Assembly: GCA_038214135.1 (NCBI GenBank)
Contig: JBBQSD010000006.1
Location: 1-64,000 of the forward strand
Length of the DNA stretch: 64,000 nt
Direction of reading: 5' to 3'
Source of the DNA: JANLSE01 sp038214135
Lineage (GTDB): Bacteria; Chloroflexota; Chloroflexia; Chloroflexales; Roseiflexaceae
The notes below the pieces were generated by a model. It was not told the origin of the DNA and did no database searches. It was given only the letters and a program-made list of their open reading frames with translations. The position numbers and the translations under genes were made by a program. Numbering within the stretch: position 1 is the stretch's first letter; the number at the start of each line of letters is the position of its first letter. This document shows, piece after piece, positions 41,587 through 50,365 of this stretch.

Positions 41587-43743
41587 CTACGCCGCTGATT
41601 GCAGGCTACGATACAATAATGCCGTTGCATGCGTGGCATCAACAGCTGCGCCAAAGGCCCATCCCTGTGCATAGTGGCAGGCCAGATCGCGAAGCTGTGC
41701 GAGTTGATCGAGTGTTTCGGTACCTTCGGCAACGGCAGTAATACCAAGTGAATGGGTTAGTGCAACAATCGTTCGCACGAGTTCAAGGTTTTCTGCATTG
41801 ATACTCATCTGATGAATAAATGATCGATCAATCTTGAGTGAGTCAATTGGGAAACGATGCAGATAGCTCAGCGATGAATAGCCGGTTCCGAAATCATCGA
41901 TACATAATTGAACACCGAGTGCATGCAGCTGCTGTAACAATCCACCCGGCTCATCACCCTGAACGATCAATGCACCCTCAGTGAGTTCGAGGGTCAGCGA
42001 TTGGGCTGGAATGCCGGTTTCTTGCAGAATACCAACAACTTGCTGAAGCAGATCGCCATGTTGGAACTGGCGTGGCGAAAGGTTGACATGCATCTTCAAT
42101 AATGGGATTGTTGGATATTGATCGCGCCAGATTCGCAACTGCTGGCAGGCAGTTCGCAGCACCCATTCGCCAATCTGTCCGATCAGGCCGGTTTCTTCGG
42201 CCAGGGGAATGAACTTGGATGGTGGTATCATGCCGCGTTCGGGATGATGCCAGCGTGTTAATGCTTCAAACCCAACGACCTGCTGTGTGCTCAGAACAAC
42301 AATCGGCTGGTAGTGAACCTGTAGCTCGCCACGCTCCAACCCCCGCCGCAGATCGGTTTCTAATTGAAGCAAGGCAAGCGCATTATGATGCATACTTGCA
42401 TTGAACAGAGCATAACGGCCCTTGCCCTGCATTTTGGCATGATACATTGCTGTATCAGCATCGCGAAGCACATCATCGGGCCGCTGATATTCGGCTGTAA
42501 CACTCAGGATAATGCCAATACTTGCGCCAGTGAAAACCTCCTGGCCACCAAAGATGAAGGGTTCCTTGAGTGCTTGCAGAACTCGTTCGGCCACACACAT
42601 GGCATCATTCGGTTCGGCAACCTGTTCAAGTAGGATGGCGAACTCATCGCCCCCAAGCCGTGCGAACGTATCGCCAGGGCGCACGCATCGCTCAATCCGG
42701 CGTGCAATACCAATCAGCAGCTGATCGCCAATCAGATGGCCTATACTATCGTTGATCACCTTGAACCGATCAAGATCAAACAGGAGCAGTGCGAAGCAGG
42801 TTGTATCTTTGCGCTGGCTGCGTGTTATTGTATGCCCCAGGCGTTCCAGCAACAATGCCCGATTCGCCAGGCCCGTCAGGGTATCGTGGAATGCGTTGTG
42901 TGTAAGGCGCTGTTCAGCCAGCTTCCGATCGGTAATATCCGTCTGTGCGCCGATCATCCGAATAGCACGCTGGGTTGTATCCCAGGTTGCCACGGCGCGG
43001 CAACTCATCCAGCGGTAGTTGCCATCGTGGTGCAGAATACGGTATTCATGCTCAAAATGAGCCACCATCTGTTTTAGGTACGCTGCGAGGCGAATGTTCA
43101 GCGCTTCATGGTCATCCGGGTGGATACGCAGGAGCCATTCATCTGGATGGCAACTCAGATCGGCATCACTATAGCCGATCATCGCTTTCCAACGCGGCGA
43201 ATAGGAGATAGTGCCTCTCAGAAGGTTCCAATCCCAGAGGCCATCGTTGGTTGCTTGCGCTGCAAGAACATAGCGCTGCTCACTATAGTAGAGTGAAGCT
43301 GCATGTTCATCTGTTAGTGTTACCTGTTCGATGATCTCTGCTTCGAGGTAGTGGTTGAGCGTGTTCAGCCGCTTGTGTGCGAACATGGCATCAAGGCGCT
43401 TCTGCAGCACAATTGGGTGAATAGGATGGGTGAGGTAATCGGTTGCGCCAACGCTGAGCATGTGTGCAATGTGTTCCTGATCATCCTCTGCTGCAAGCAC
43501 AAGCATTGGTACATGCTGGATCGCCTGGAGTTGCCTGATAAACGGCGCATCGTTTGCGTGAATATCAATCTGAGCGCTATCAAGCACAACCAAATCAATG
43601 CATGCTGTTTGGAGGAGCGCCAGCGCTGCATGGCTGTTGTCGGCAGTATCTATGCAGTAGCCAAGCATGTCGAGCTGTTGCTCAAGTGCATTGCGAACGT
43701 TGGTGTCACCACTGACAAGCAGGATCGTCTCAGGTATATTCAT
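41587..43743 (-). CDS. REC-PAS-GGDEF-EAL cyclic-di-GMP signalling protein
   Basis: 718 residues. Receiver-like domain at 5-120 (LVVLDSAQ holds the likely phospho-Asp), PAS domain at about 150-275 (NDGLWDWNLLRGTISYSPRWKAMIGYSD), GGDEF domain at about 285-450 with an intact RLGGDEFAILL active site, and EAL domain at about 465-710. The EAL residues are present (GFEALTRW, NLSPRQF, LELTEG, IDDFGTGYSS, LKIDRSF, AEGTET), so both cyclase and phosphodiesterase activities are possible. Such hybrids usually run in one direction depending on input. No histidine kinase gene adjoins. No membrane segment is present. The start ATG 43743 fits the receiver domain start, although the ribosome binding site is weak. 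Confidence 0.95.
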   Translation of the reverse strand: MNIPETILLVSGDTNVRNALEQQLDMLGYCIDTADNSHAALALLQTACIDLVVLDSAQIDIHANDAPFIRQLQAIQHVPMLVLAAEDDQEHIAHMLSVGATDYLTHPIHPIVLQKRLDAMFAHKRLNTLNHYLEAEIIEQVTLTDEHAASLYYSEQRYVLAAQATNDGLWDWNLLRGTISYSPRWKAMIGYSDADLSCHPDEWLLRIHPDDHEALNIRLAAYLKQMVAHFEHEYRILHHDGNYRWMSCRAVATWDTTQRAIRMIGAQTDITDRKLAEQRLTHNAFHDTLTGLANRALLLERLGHTITRSQRKDTTCFALLLFDLDRFKVINDSIGHLIGDQLLIGIARRIERCVRPGDTFARLGGDEFAILLEQVAEPNDAMCVAERVLQALKEPFIFGGQEVFTGASIGIILSVTAEYQRPDDVLRDADTAMYHAKMQGKGRYALFNASMHHNALALLQLETDLRRGLERGELQVHYQPIVVLSTQQVVGFEALTRWHHPERGMIPPSKFIPLAEETGLIGQIGEWVLRTACQQLRIWRDQYPTIPLLKMHVNLSPRQFQHGDLLQQVVGILQETGIPAQSLTLELTEGALIVQGDEPGGLLQQLHALGVQLCIDDFGTGYSSLSYLHRFPIDSLKIDRSFIHQMSINAENLELVRTIVALTHSLGITAVAEGTETLDQLAQLRDLACHYAQGWAFGAAVDATHATALLYRSLQSAA

Positions 43744-43951
43744 GAAGATGAAACGTATCGAAGTGCTATATGATAAAACTGTTTCAACATATTCAATGCC
43801 TCACACTATGCCCAGGGGCATCATAGCGCTTTGGCATCGAGAGAATAGCATCGAGAACAAACAGTCGCGTAGCAGAACACGAACAGAACCGCAATATTCG
43901 CTCATTGTAGAGCCATCGATAGTTAAACGCTCAAACGCTCAAACGCTTATA

Positions 43952-44065
43952 ATATAGCAATCCTACCGGATTTGTAAAAAAGGGGCGGGGAGATTTCTTT
44001 CGGGGCTGCGCCCCAAACCCCACTTTGCGCGACGCGCCTTTACAACTCAAATAGGAATGCTATAT
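43952..44065. mobile_element. MITE-like element, copy C (~114 bp)
   Basis: Same ends as copies A and B (TATAGCAATCCTACCGG; AGGAATGCTATA) flanked by TA on both sides, with the same GC-rich core. Its right end is 42 nt before the folD start codon, the same distance as copy A to vapB. Confidence 0.84.
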
Positions 44066-44066
44066 G
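44039..44066 (+). promoter_or_regulatory. Promoter-like end of MITE copy C facing folD
   Basis: TTTACA (44039-44044), 16 bp, TATATG (44061-44066), pointing into folD with an expected leader of about 35 nt. No better promoter exists in the 42 bp between element and gene. Confidence 0.5.
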
Positions 44067-44107
44067 CGTCATGTGCGAAATCTGTGGATACATAACAGGA
44101 GCAGGGT

Positions 44108-44938
44108 ATGTCGGCAATAATCCTTGATGGCCGTAGTGTTGCGAAGGCAATCCGTAGCGCATTGCGAGCCGAGATCGCGGCACTTCCCCGGCCACCGCAT
44201 CTGGCAGTGGTACAGGTGGCGGGCGATGCCGCCTCTGATCGCTATGTTCGTAGTATTCGGAGCATGTGTGAGGAAGTTGGTGCGGTGTTTGTGAGCCGTG
44301 CGCTGCCTGGCGATATAGCGCAAGCAGCCCTGGAAGCAACCCTGGCCGCCTTGAGTGCGGATGCCAGCATTGATGGCATTATTCTGCAACTCCCCCTCCC
44401 AGTTGGGTTACACGCCGATGCAGCAATCGCGCAGATCGATCCGCATAAGGATGTGGATGGCGTAACGCCGCAGAGTGCTGGTTTGCTGATGCTTGGGCAG
44501 CCTGGCTTGCGGCCCAATACGCCAGCTGGCGGAATGGCGTTACTCAAACACTATACCATCCCGATTGCTGGGCGTCGAGCGGTGGTGGTTGGTCGCAGCC
44601 CGATTGTTGGGCGGCCAATGGCGCTGCTGTTATTGCACGAACATGCGACAGTCACGATTGCTCATTCGCGCACGCCAAACCTTGCGGCAATTGTGCGCGA
44701 AGCTGAAATTGTGATTGCAGCGGTCGGCAAACCCGGCCTGATCACTGCTGACATGATCCAGCCTGGTGCAACGGTGATCGATTTTGGTATTAACGTGGCA
44801 GCCAGCGGAACGATTGTCGGAGATGTGGACTATGCGGGAGTCGTGGCGATTGCGGGCGCGATCACGCCGGTTCCTGGAGGTACCGGGCCAATGACGAATG
44901 CGATGTTGCTGCAAAATCTGATTGAGGCGGCCAAATAA
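44108..44938 (+). CDS. folD: FolD: methylene-THF dehydrogenase/methenyl-THF cyclohydrolase
   Basis: 276 residues of the FolD family, which interconverts 5,10-methylene- and 10-formyl-THF with NADP. DGIILQLPLPVG (about 92-103), PHKDVDGVTP (about 115-124), VVVGRSPIVGRPMALLLL (about 159-176) and TPVPGGTGPMTNAMLLQN (about 252-269) are all present. The usual catalytic Lys of the YVxxK motif is not: the sequence reads YVRSIRS, with Ile (codon ATT). The ribosome binding site AGGAGCAGGGT stands close to ATG 44108. The promoter is probably at the end of the MITE just upstream. Confidence 0.93.
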   Translation: MSAIILDGRSVAKAIRSALRAEIAALPRPPHLAVVQVAGDAASDRYVRSIRSMCEEVGAVFVSRALPGDIAQAALEATLAALSADASIDGIILQLPLPVGLHADAAIAQIDPHKDVDGVTPQSAGLLMLGQPGLRPNTPAGGMALLKHYTIPIAGRRAVVVGRSPIVGRPMALLLLHEHATVTIAHSRTPNLAAIVREAEIVIAAVGKPGLITADMIQPGATVIDFGINVAASGTIVGDVDYAGVVAIAGAITPVPGGTGPMTNAMLLQNLIEAAK

Positions 44939-44977
44939 TGTATCACCCCATTATCCAGGCACTCCACCGGAGCGTCT

Positions 44978-47257
44978 CTACATCCCTCCCGTACCGACGC
45001 GATGAATCGCATCGCTCCTAACATCTATGCGGTACGATTGCGCCTCGCCTAATTCCTGCCGCATTCCAAGCCGCTCAAATAGATCGATCGCCTCTGCCAG
45101 AGCCACCCGAGCCGCCAGCGTATCGCCACGCAATGTATATAGGTGTGCATAGGCCTGTTTGATGATCGCCAGATCGCGCCGATCCTGGGATGCGGTTGCG
45201 CGTTGCAGGGCGGCATCCAGAAGAATTCCAGCTCGCTCATCATCACCGCGCTGCATGGCGGCCAAAGCTAGCCTGAGTTGGCAAAAAGTCGCCGAGCGAT
45301 AATACCGAATGTTCAGCGATTCTGCCAGTGATTCCTCGAATAGGCGTTCTGCCTCTGCAACATCTCCTGCTTGTAGGAGGCTATCGGCCATCCAGTTGCG
45401 TGCCCGCACATATTTGTAGGAGTCCGTATCGCCACACAGCCGCAGCACCTCGCGCAACAGGCCACGCCCATATTCCACGTTGCCATTGGCAAAGGCGAAG
45501 ATAGCCAGCCCATGCAGAAACGAACAGCGCTGTCGGTCGGTTCGCACTGCGGTATGCAGAATCGCCTCAACCTGTTCTGCGAGATGCTGTGCTTCCATAA
45601 TGCGGCCCTGAAGTGCCATGATTCGCAGCATATTCAGGAGCGTGTAGCCCTCCTCTAGCTGGTTGCCAAGACGCCGAGCCGTTGCCAAACGAATATCGTT
45701 GATCAACAATTGTGCGCTCCACCAGCCGCGCACATAATAATAGTAGCCGAGTGTCGCACTCAATCTTAGAACAGCAGAATCTCGTTCGGCTTGTACAGCC
45801 CACGTAATTGCCGCACTCAGATTATCCACCTCTGGATCGATAGCCGCCAATGCATGCGTATCATACCAATTGACTTCGGTTGTGGCGGCAATCTCCAGAT
45901 ACCAGGCCAGCCAGCGTTCGCGGGCATTCTGCTCGAATTCGGGGCATTCGGCAAGCCGTGCGCCTGCAAATGCACGTACGAGTGGGTGTAATGCATAGCG
46001 TGGCGGGCTGTTCAGATCGGCCTGTTGCAAATCCACAAGCGCCAGATCGGCCAATCGCTCAATAGCTCGCTCGAATGGGTAGCCCGAAACGCCTGCAACC
46101 CTTTGTAATGCCATGCCGCTGGTGCTAATCGGGAATAGGCTCATTGCCAATAAGCTGTGTTGGGTAGCCTCATCCAGCAAAGCCCAGGCACGCACAAACA
46201 GATCCGCAAATAGATCACCACGGGCCGCATACAGATCATCAATCACCTGGCGCAGCGATCGGCGCTCATATTTGATCAGGCCAAGGGCTAGTTCAAGCGC
46301 CTTGGGATTACCACCGGTGATTGCGATCAGTGGTTCGAGCTGGGTATGATCAGATGCTAATCGATCAATCCGCAACAGCCGCAGCCGTTCTTCAACGAAC
46401 GCAAACGCTTCGGTTTCACTCATCCCCCGCAGTTCAACAGGCCAGCCGCCACGGCGAAATTCACGCCGATACTCACGAGTGGTGATCAATGCCTTGCTTG
46501 GTTCTGGCAGATCCAGCAGCCAGGCCAGCAGTGCTGTATCTGTGATCGTCTCGAAGTTATCAATAACCACAAGCACCCGTTGGCGGCGCAGTAATTGCTC
46601 AACCTCACGGCGCTTTTCTTCGTGTGCGAACTGGGTAAAGCCAGGGTAATCGAGCGTACGGGCAATTTCGTCCAGCACCGTCGAAAGGTTAGTCGTGCCT
46701 GGTTTATCCTTATCGCTCACCCACACAATCGCATCAAACGATGGCTCACGATTGGTATTACGCAGGCAGAACCCGGCAATTTCACGGGCCAGGCTCGTCT
46801 TGCCATTGCCGCCCAGGCCGATGATCAGAACAGCCGAGGAGCGTTTACCAAGCCCATCCAGCACCTCGGCATATGGTTCTGGCCGCATGATGAACTGGCT
46901 ATAGATAGGAGCAGGCAGGTTATGGTAGGCTCGTGGCGGGCGTACTCGTTCGGGTGCCATTGGGCACAGGAGGTTGAGCAAGCGTTCGGTATCAGCATAG
47001 CGAGCTGCACGCAGAAAACGCTCCAACCATTCACGGCCCAGGAAGCCACGTCGTATCGCTGCCTCAGCAATGATCTGAACTGTTCGCTCTTCAGGTGGCA
47101 GATGGCCAGCTTTATAGCGCTGGATTGCAGAACCGGCTAGGCCGATCTGAGAACCCAGTTCATCCTCGATCAGCGGTGCGGTCTTGCCTTCATACACCGC
47201 AATGCTATTGATCGCACCGCGCAGCAATCGGCCAAATAGCTCGCTACGCTGGCTCAT
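44978..47257 (-). CDS. STAND-family NTPase with TPR repeats (NB-ARC-like regulator)
   Basis: 759 residues. N-terminal ~90 residues may form a helix-turn-helix-like recruiting domain (SQIGLAGSAIQRYKAGHLPPEERTVQIIAEAAIRRGF). NB-ARC/STAND core: Walker A LIIGLGGNGKTSLAREIA (about 145-162), Walker B RVLVVIDNFETI, ALITTREYRREF and GGNPKALELALGLI (GxP motif). Winged-helix region about 330-420. The C-terminal half consists of TPR-like helical repeats, the usual ligand sensor. Such proteins act as inducible regulators or in defence/programmed cell death. GGGAGG six bases before ATG 47257 fixes the start; the longer frame reads into a palindromic repeat. Confidence 0.88.
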   Translation of the reverse strand: MSQRSELFGRLLRGAINSIAVYEGKTAPLIEDELGSQIGLAGSAIQRYKAGHLPPEERTVQIIAEAAIRRGFLGREWLERFLRAARYADTERLLNLLCPMAPERVRPPRAYHNLPAPIYSQFIMRPEPYAEVLDGLGKRSSAVLIIGLGGNGKTSLAREIAGFCLRNTNREPSFDAIVWVSDKDKPGTTNLSTVLDEIARTLDYPGFTQFAHEEKRREVEQLLRRQRVLVVIDNFETITDTALLAWLLDLPEPSKALITTREYRREFRRGGWPVELRGMSETEAFAFVEERLRLLRIDRLASDHTQLEPLIAITGGNPKALELALGLIKYERRSLRQVIDDLYAARGDLFADLFVRAWALLDEATQHSLLAMSLFPISTSGMALQRVAGVSGYPFERAIERLADLALVDLQQADLNSPPRYALHPLVRAFAGARLAECPEFEQNARERWLAWYLEIAATTEVNWYDTHALAAIDPEVDNLSAAITWAVQAERDSAVLRLSATLGYYYYVRGWWSAQLLINDIRLATARRLGNQLEEGYTLLNMLRIMALQGRIMEAQHLAEQVEAILHTAVRTDRQRCSFLHGLAIFAFANGNVEYGRGLLREVLRLCGDTDSYKYVRARNWMADSLLQAGDVAEAERLFEESLAESLNIRYYRSATFCQLRLALAAMQRGDDERAGILLDAALQRATASQDRRDLAIIKQAYAHLYTLRGDTLAARVALAEAIDLFERLGMRQELGEAQSYRIDVRSDAIHRVGTGGM

Positions 47258-47294
47258 AGAAAACCTCCCACGTTCCCGTCCACCAACACAGCTG

Positions 47295-47345
47295 TGGAAT
47301 GCGCAATGCATGCTTGCGCGGCGGCGGCATGGCTGCCGCACTCCA
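47295..47345. repeat. Two-hairpin palindromic repeat (GCGGCAGC family), copy 2
   Basis: Outer arms TGGAATGC/GCACTCCA and inner hairpins GCGCAATGCATGCTTGCGC and GCGGCGGCATGGCTGCCGC, matching 41178-41228 in layout. It lies 38 bp upstream of the STAND gene start. Confidence 0.83.
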
Positions 47346-47550
47346 TACATGCCTGTGGTGCTGAACCCGGCTGCGCTCCCGCCCATGCTACAACCGATCC
47401 ACGCCGAAGTATAGCGCATCAAACGCCGAAGTTTCAGCATCACACATGCCGAATCTTTGCGAATGTGCGCCGATCCCTTCCGTGTGGCAATCGTGTTTCA
47501 TGAGTATGTGGCAAAGGAACAAAGGAAGCGCCGGTTCTTGGTTCTTGGCT

Positions 47551-47787
47551 CTGGTTGAGCATTCTGACTCCTGACTCCTGGCTCCTGAATACTCGTCTCG
47601 TTCTGGTTGAGCATTCTGACTCCTGACTTCTGAATACTCGTCTCGTTCTGGTTGAGCATTCTGACTCCTGACTCCTGGCTCCTGAATACTCGTCTCGTTC
47701 TGGTTGAGCATTCTGACTCCTGGCTCCTGAATACTCGTCTCGTTCTGGTTGAGCATTCTGACTCCTGACTCCTGACTCCTGAATACT
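47551..47787. repeat. Nested tandem repeat array (45/52 bp units made of heptamers)
   Basis: Units start with CTGGTTGAGCATT at 47551, 47603, 47648, 47700 and 47745; the first four are 52, 45, 52 and 45 bp. The 7-bp difference is exactly one CTGACTC/CTGGCTC heptamer. The conserved tail is CCTGAATACTCGTCTCGTT. Nine GACTC (GANTC) sites fall within 237 bp. It is not CRISPR: there are no spacers. Confidence 0.9.
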
Positions 47788-47814
47788 TGGCCCTCTCCAA
47801 CTAAGGAGGTTCTT

Positions 47815-48015
47815 ATGGAAATCGTACTCATTATCACACTGATTGCTGCGGTGCTGATTCTTCTACCACAATCCGCCAGCTCATCGCCGCAACCGCAATA
47901 TGTGATCATTCAGGCAACTGCGCCAGCAGAGCAATCGGCCAACGGCCCTGGTTGCCTTGTATGGGTGATTGGCGGGTTGGTGCTGTTAACACTCCTGGGT
48001 GTGATTCGTTGGTAG
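47815..48015 (+). CDS. Small membrane protein, two hydrophobic segments
   Basis: 66 residues. Hydrophobic segments IVLIITLIAAVLILL (3-17) and CLVWVIGGLVLLTLLGVIRW (47-66) flank a short polar loop rich in Ser, Gln and Pro. The ribosome binding site AAGGAGG is five bases before ATG 47815, which makes a real gene likely despite the size. It begins 27 bp after the repeat array, so the array sits where its promoter should be. Function is unknown. Confidence 0.7.
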   Translation: MEIVLIITLIAAVLILLPQSASSSPQPQYVIIQATAPAEQSANGPGCLVWVIGGLVLLTLLGVIRW

Positions 48016-48099
48016 AGTATGGCCACTTCTGTCGTCGGCAACATCTGAATATGCGAAAACCTGCGCCATCTGCGGACAAAAATGGGCGTATCACATCCG

Positions 48100-48685
48100 C
48101 TGATCCCCGTATTGCAGCCATATCTGGCCGATGTTGCCATGCTTACCAATCAGCAGGCTGCTGTTGGCAGTGTGATTGTGGAATGTTCACAGAGTGTTTA
48201 CAGGGCACACTGCTCTCGCTAGCACTCTCGCCCGATTACCCATTCGTAACATCGGGTAATTGTACAGTTGCCGCCGCTGCCGATGATGTTGGCCTAAGCT
48301 GGCGTGCAATCAGCGCGCAGTCATGGTCGTCAAAGCTGTGCCATCGCGGGTTGCTGCAGTGCCATTGCCCGCCGAGCTGCCCGCCGAAGAGATTGCGCGG
48401 CGTGGAATCGCTGAATATGGGGTTGTCACCGGGCGGCAGCGCCGTAAGGCCGCCGAGATTCCATGGGAGCTGCTGCGCTATGCGGCGATGCTCAATGGCC
48501 CCACCGAAATCGCGCTGACCTTCTGCGATCACTATGATCCCGCAGTCATCGGGATCACAACACGATCCGGGTTGACCAAACCAACCCGCGATCTGATCAT
48601 CCAGGTTGAAGAGGCATGCAGCGCACCCGTCACAATCATCGAGACAGGCAAGCTTTTTGATCACATGATCGATCCGCGTGAGTAA
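48100..48685 (+). pseudogene. Adenylosuccinate synthetase-like (PurA family) pseudogene
   Basis: A broken PurA-like gene readable only by switching frames. Part 1 (from 48100) gives LQPYLADVAMLTNQQAAVGS. Part 2 (about 48195-48310) gives QGTLLSLALSPDYPFVTSGN, equivalent to the QGTxLDxDHGTYPFVTSSN region. Part 3 (48323-48685) gives VVKAVPSRVAAVPLPAELP and IAEYGVVTGRQRRKA, like the VxKAYxTRVGxGPxPTEL and EYGxTTGRxRR motifs. The N-terminal GDEGKGK-type GTP-binding half is absent. The third segment is 120 codons with an ATG and could be translated, but not as an active enzyme. The short archaeal/phage-type PurA group fits best. Confidence 0.8.
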
Positions 48686-48730
48686 TAAGGCAACAATGGC
48701 GGATCAACCGGCGAAACCATGTCCCAATAA

Positions 48731-48757
48731 TCTGCGGAATCAGCGGAATCAGCGGAT
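48731..48757. repeat. CGGAATCAG tandem repeat (CGCAGATT-related)
   Basis: TCTGCGGAATCAGCGGAATC followed by AGCGGAT: three tandem CGGAATCAG-like units between the two pseudogenes, two of them containing GAATC (GANTC). Confidence 0.6.
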
Positions 48758-48860
48758 AATTCCGAGGTGCCAGCTAATGCGCATCTGCGGGAGTATAACA
48801 TTTCAGCTGTGTTGTTCATTCCCACATGGTACAATACCGTTGCATACTGCGAGGAGCATC

Positions 48861-49580
48861 ATGACCGAGCGAGACGATTTCGATACGCCCTGGAAAGCGA
48901 TTCTCGAAGGGTATTTGCCCGAGTTTATGGTGTTCTTCTTCCCCGAGACACATGTTGCTATTGATTGGCCGCGTGGCTATACATTTCTCGACAAAGAGCT
49001 ACAGAGCGTCACCCGTGATGCCGAAATTGGGCGGCGGTTGGTGGATAAACTTGTTCAGCTTTGGCGTCACGACGGAACAAATACCTGGGTGCTTATCCAT
49101 ATCGAGATCCAGGGCAGGAAGCAGCAGCGTTTCCCGAGCGCATGTTTAGCTACCGCTATCGCCTCTATGATCAATATCGCCGCCCGATTGTAAGCCATGC
49201 TGTATTAAGCGCGGTTGTATGAACATGGCTATACTCGGCAGACGATACTGGATCTCTATCGGTTCATCGGTTGGCTGTTGCGATTGCCACAGGCACTTGA
49301 TGTAGCTGTCTGGCGGCAAATTAAAGCGTATGAGGAGGCACAGCAGATGACATACATATTGACAGCAGAGCGCTTGGGTATTGAGCAGGGCCGAGTTGAG
49401 GGAACCCGCCAACTCGTCCTGCGCCAGGCCGAAAAGCGGTTTGGCCCACTCAGCGAGCCAGTTGCTGCACAGATTGTTGCTTTACCAATTGAACGCCTGG
49501 ATGCGCTTGCCCTGGCATTGCTCGATTTCGCAACTGGCACAGATCTTGTCATGTGGCTGGATGCACCTGCAGGATAATGC
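48861..49580 (+). pseudogene. Rpn/DUF4351 family nuclease pseudogene
   Basis: Starts well (GAGGAG, ATG 48861; TPWKAILEGYLPEFMVFFFP and FLDKELQSVTRDAEIGRRLV, the PD-(D/E)XK transposase-like nuclease N-terminus). A frameshift near 49120 then breaks the frame: the family sequence continues in another frame as MFSYRYRLYDQYRRPIVSHAV. After 49200 roughly 80 codons usual for the family are missing and the next frame resumes with YEHGYTRQTILDLYRFIGWL and the DUF4351 tail QAEKRFGPLSEPVAAQIVAL to 49577. At least one frameshift and one internal deletion make it non-functional as a full protein. The C-terminal part (49215-49577) could still be expressed. Confidence 0.85.
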
Positions 49581-49672
49581 CATTCTTGGTGGAAACATAA
49601 TTCCTGGCATGTATTGGTTTACTCTACATACCAGGAATTCTTTTATGTGAGCCTGCTACTCACGCCACAATA

Positions 49673-50263
49673 TCATGGCGAAACAATCTCAATCCCGTTA
49701 ATCATGGTCTGCCCAACCGATGCGCTGAAGCCAAGGTTGAGTTGGCCATCAGTAACGACCACACTCACCGTCTTTATCAGCGCAATATGGGCACCACCCG
49801 CCTCAGCAAAGACATCAATATTATTGATTGGCGTGCCTTCCACATTCACGCTGAAGATCCGCTGCCCTGCTGCGGTATTGAAATTCTCGGCAAAATGTAA
49901 CCGCACCGTATAGTTCCCATTCGCAACCGGGAATGCATAGCTAGTCAGATCGTAGTGCTCCGTCTGATAGATCCGTGGGTCACTTGTATTCGCAATGCTG
50001 ATATTGCCAAAGTCGCCCTTCCTGCCATCAGCAGCGCCGGTATCGGCCTGCCAGACATAGCCCTTTGTGTCGGTATAGCTACTATCAGCACCACTCTCGA
50101 TTCGTAGTGCAGGAACTATTCGAAGCACAAGCGGTAGATAGATAGGATTGCTCACAGCTGCAACTTGGTCTGCTGATGCCGTTGTCATAAGGAAGCTGGT
50201 GCTGAGCACAAGCAATACGCCTATGAACATAACCATGCGGAACCACATCGTATGCTTGAACAT
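49673..50263 (-). CDS. Exported malectin-domain protein
   Basis: 196 residues. The signal peptide FRMVMFIGVLLVLSTSFLMTTASA precedes a short linker (SNPIYLPLVLRIVPA). The rest is a malectin-like carbohydrate-binding domain: RIESGADSSYTDTKGYVWQAD, SDPRIYQTEHYDLTSYAFPV and GNYTVRLHFAE, then GQRIFSVNVEGTPI. Malectin domains bind di- or oligosaccharides. It has no catalytic domain, so it is probably a secreted or surface lectin. GAGGG five bases before ATG 50263 sets the start. The gene follows transketolase on the same strand after a hairpin. Confidence 0.88.
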   Translation of the reverse strand: MFKHTMWFRMVMFIGVLLVLSTSFLMTTASADQVAAVSNPIYLPLVLRIVPALRIESGADSSYTDTKGYVWQADTGAADGRKGDFGNISIANTSDPRIYQTEHYDLTSYAFPVANGNYTVRLHFAENFNTAAGQRIFSVNVEGTPINNIDVFAEAGGAHIALIKTVSVVVTDGQLNLGFSASVGQTMINGIEIVSP

Positions 50264-50299
50264 ATGATCCCTCTCTACTTGAGCAAGCCCCAGATTTTT

Positions 50300-50331
50300 C
50301 CATAGAGACACAATATCTTGCGTCTCTATGG
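50300..50331 (-). terminator. Hairpin between tkt and the malectin gene
   Basis: CCATAGAGAC (50300-50309) pairs perfectly with GTCTCTATGG (50322-50331). It belongs to the AGAGACGC-arm family. It lies 35 bp beyond the tkt stop and could limit read-through, though no U-tract follows on the minus strand. Confidence 0.5.
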
Positions 50332-50365
50332 CCCTTTCCGATATAGGTTCTATTGTACCATCAGT

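Noticed and set aside
41163..41598. Open frames on both strands between the RIO kinase and GGDEF/EAL genes
   Set aside because: They run through the palindromic repeat, lack ribosome binding sites, and show no domain or composition typical of protein.
47258..47443. 62-residue N-terminal extension of the STAND ATPase
   Set aside because: It translates the palindromic repeat; the ATG at 47257 has GGGAGG six bases upstream.
47551..47787. CRISPR-like look of the repeat array
   Set aside because: Units abut each other with no unique spacers, lengths differ by single heptamers, and no cas genes occur in the window.
50300..50331. Firm intrinsic terminator for tkt
   Set aside because: Stem is good but no U-tract follows on the minus strand; kept only as a low-confidence hairpin.
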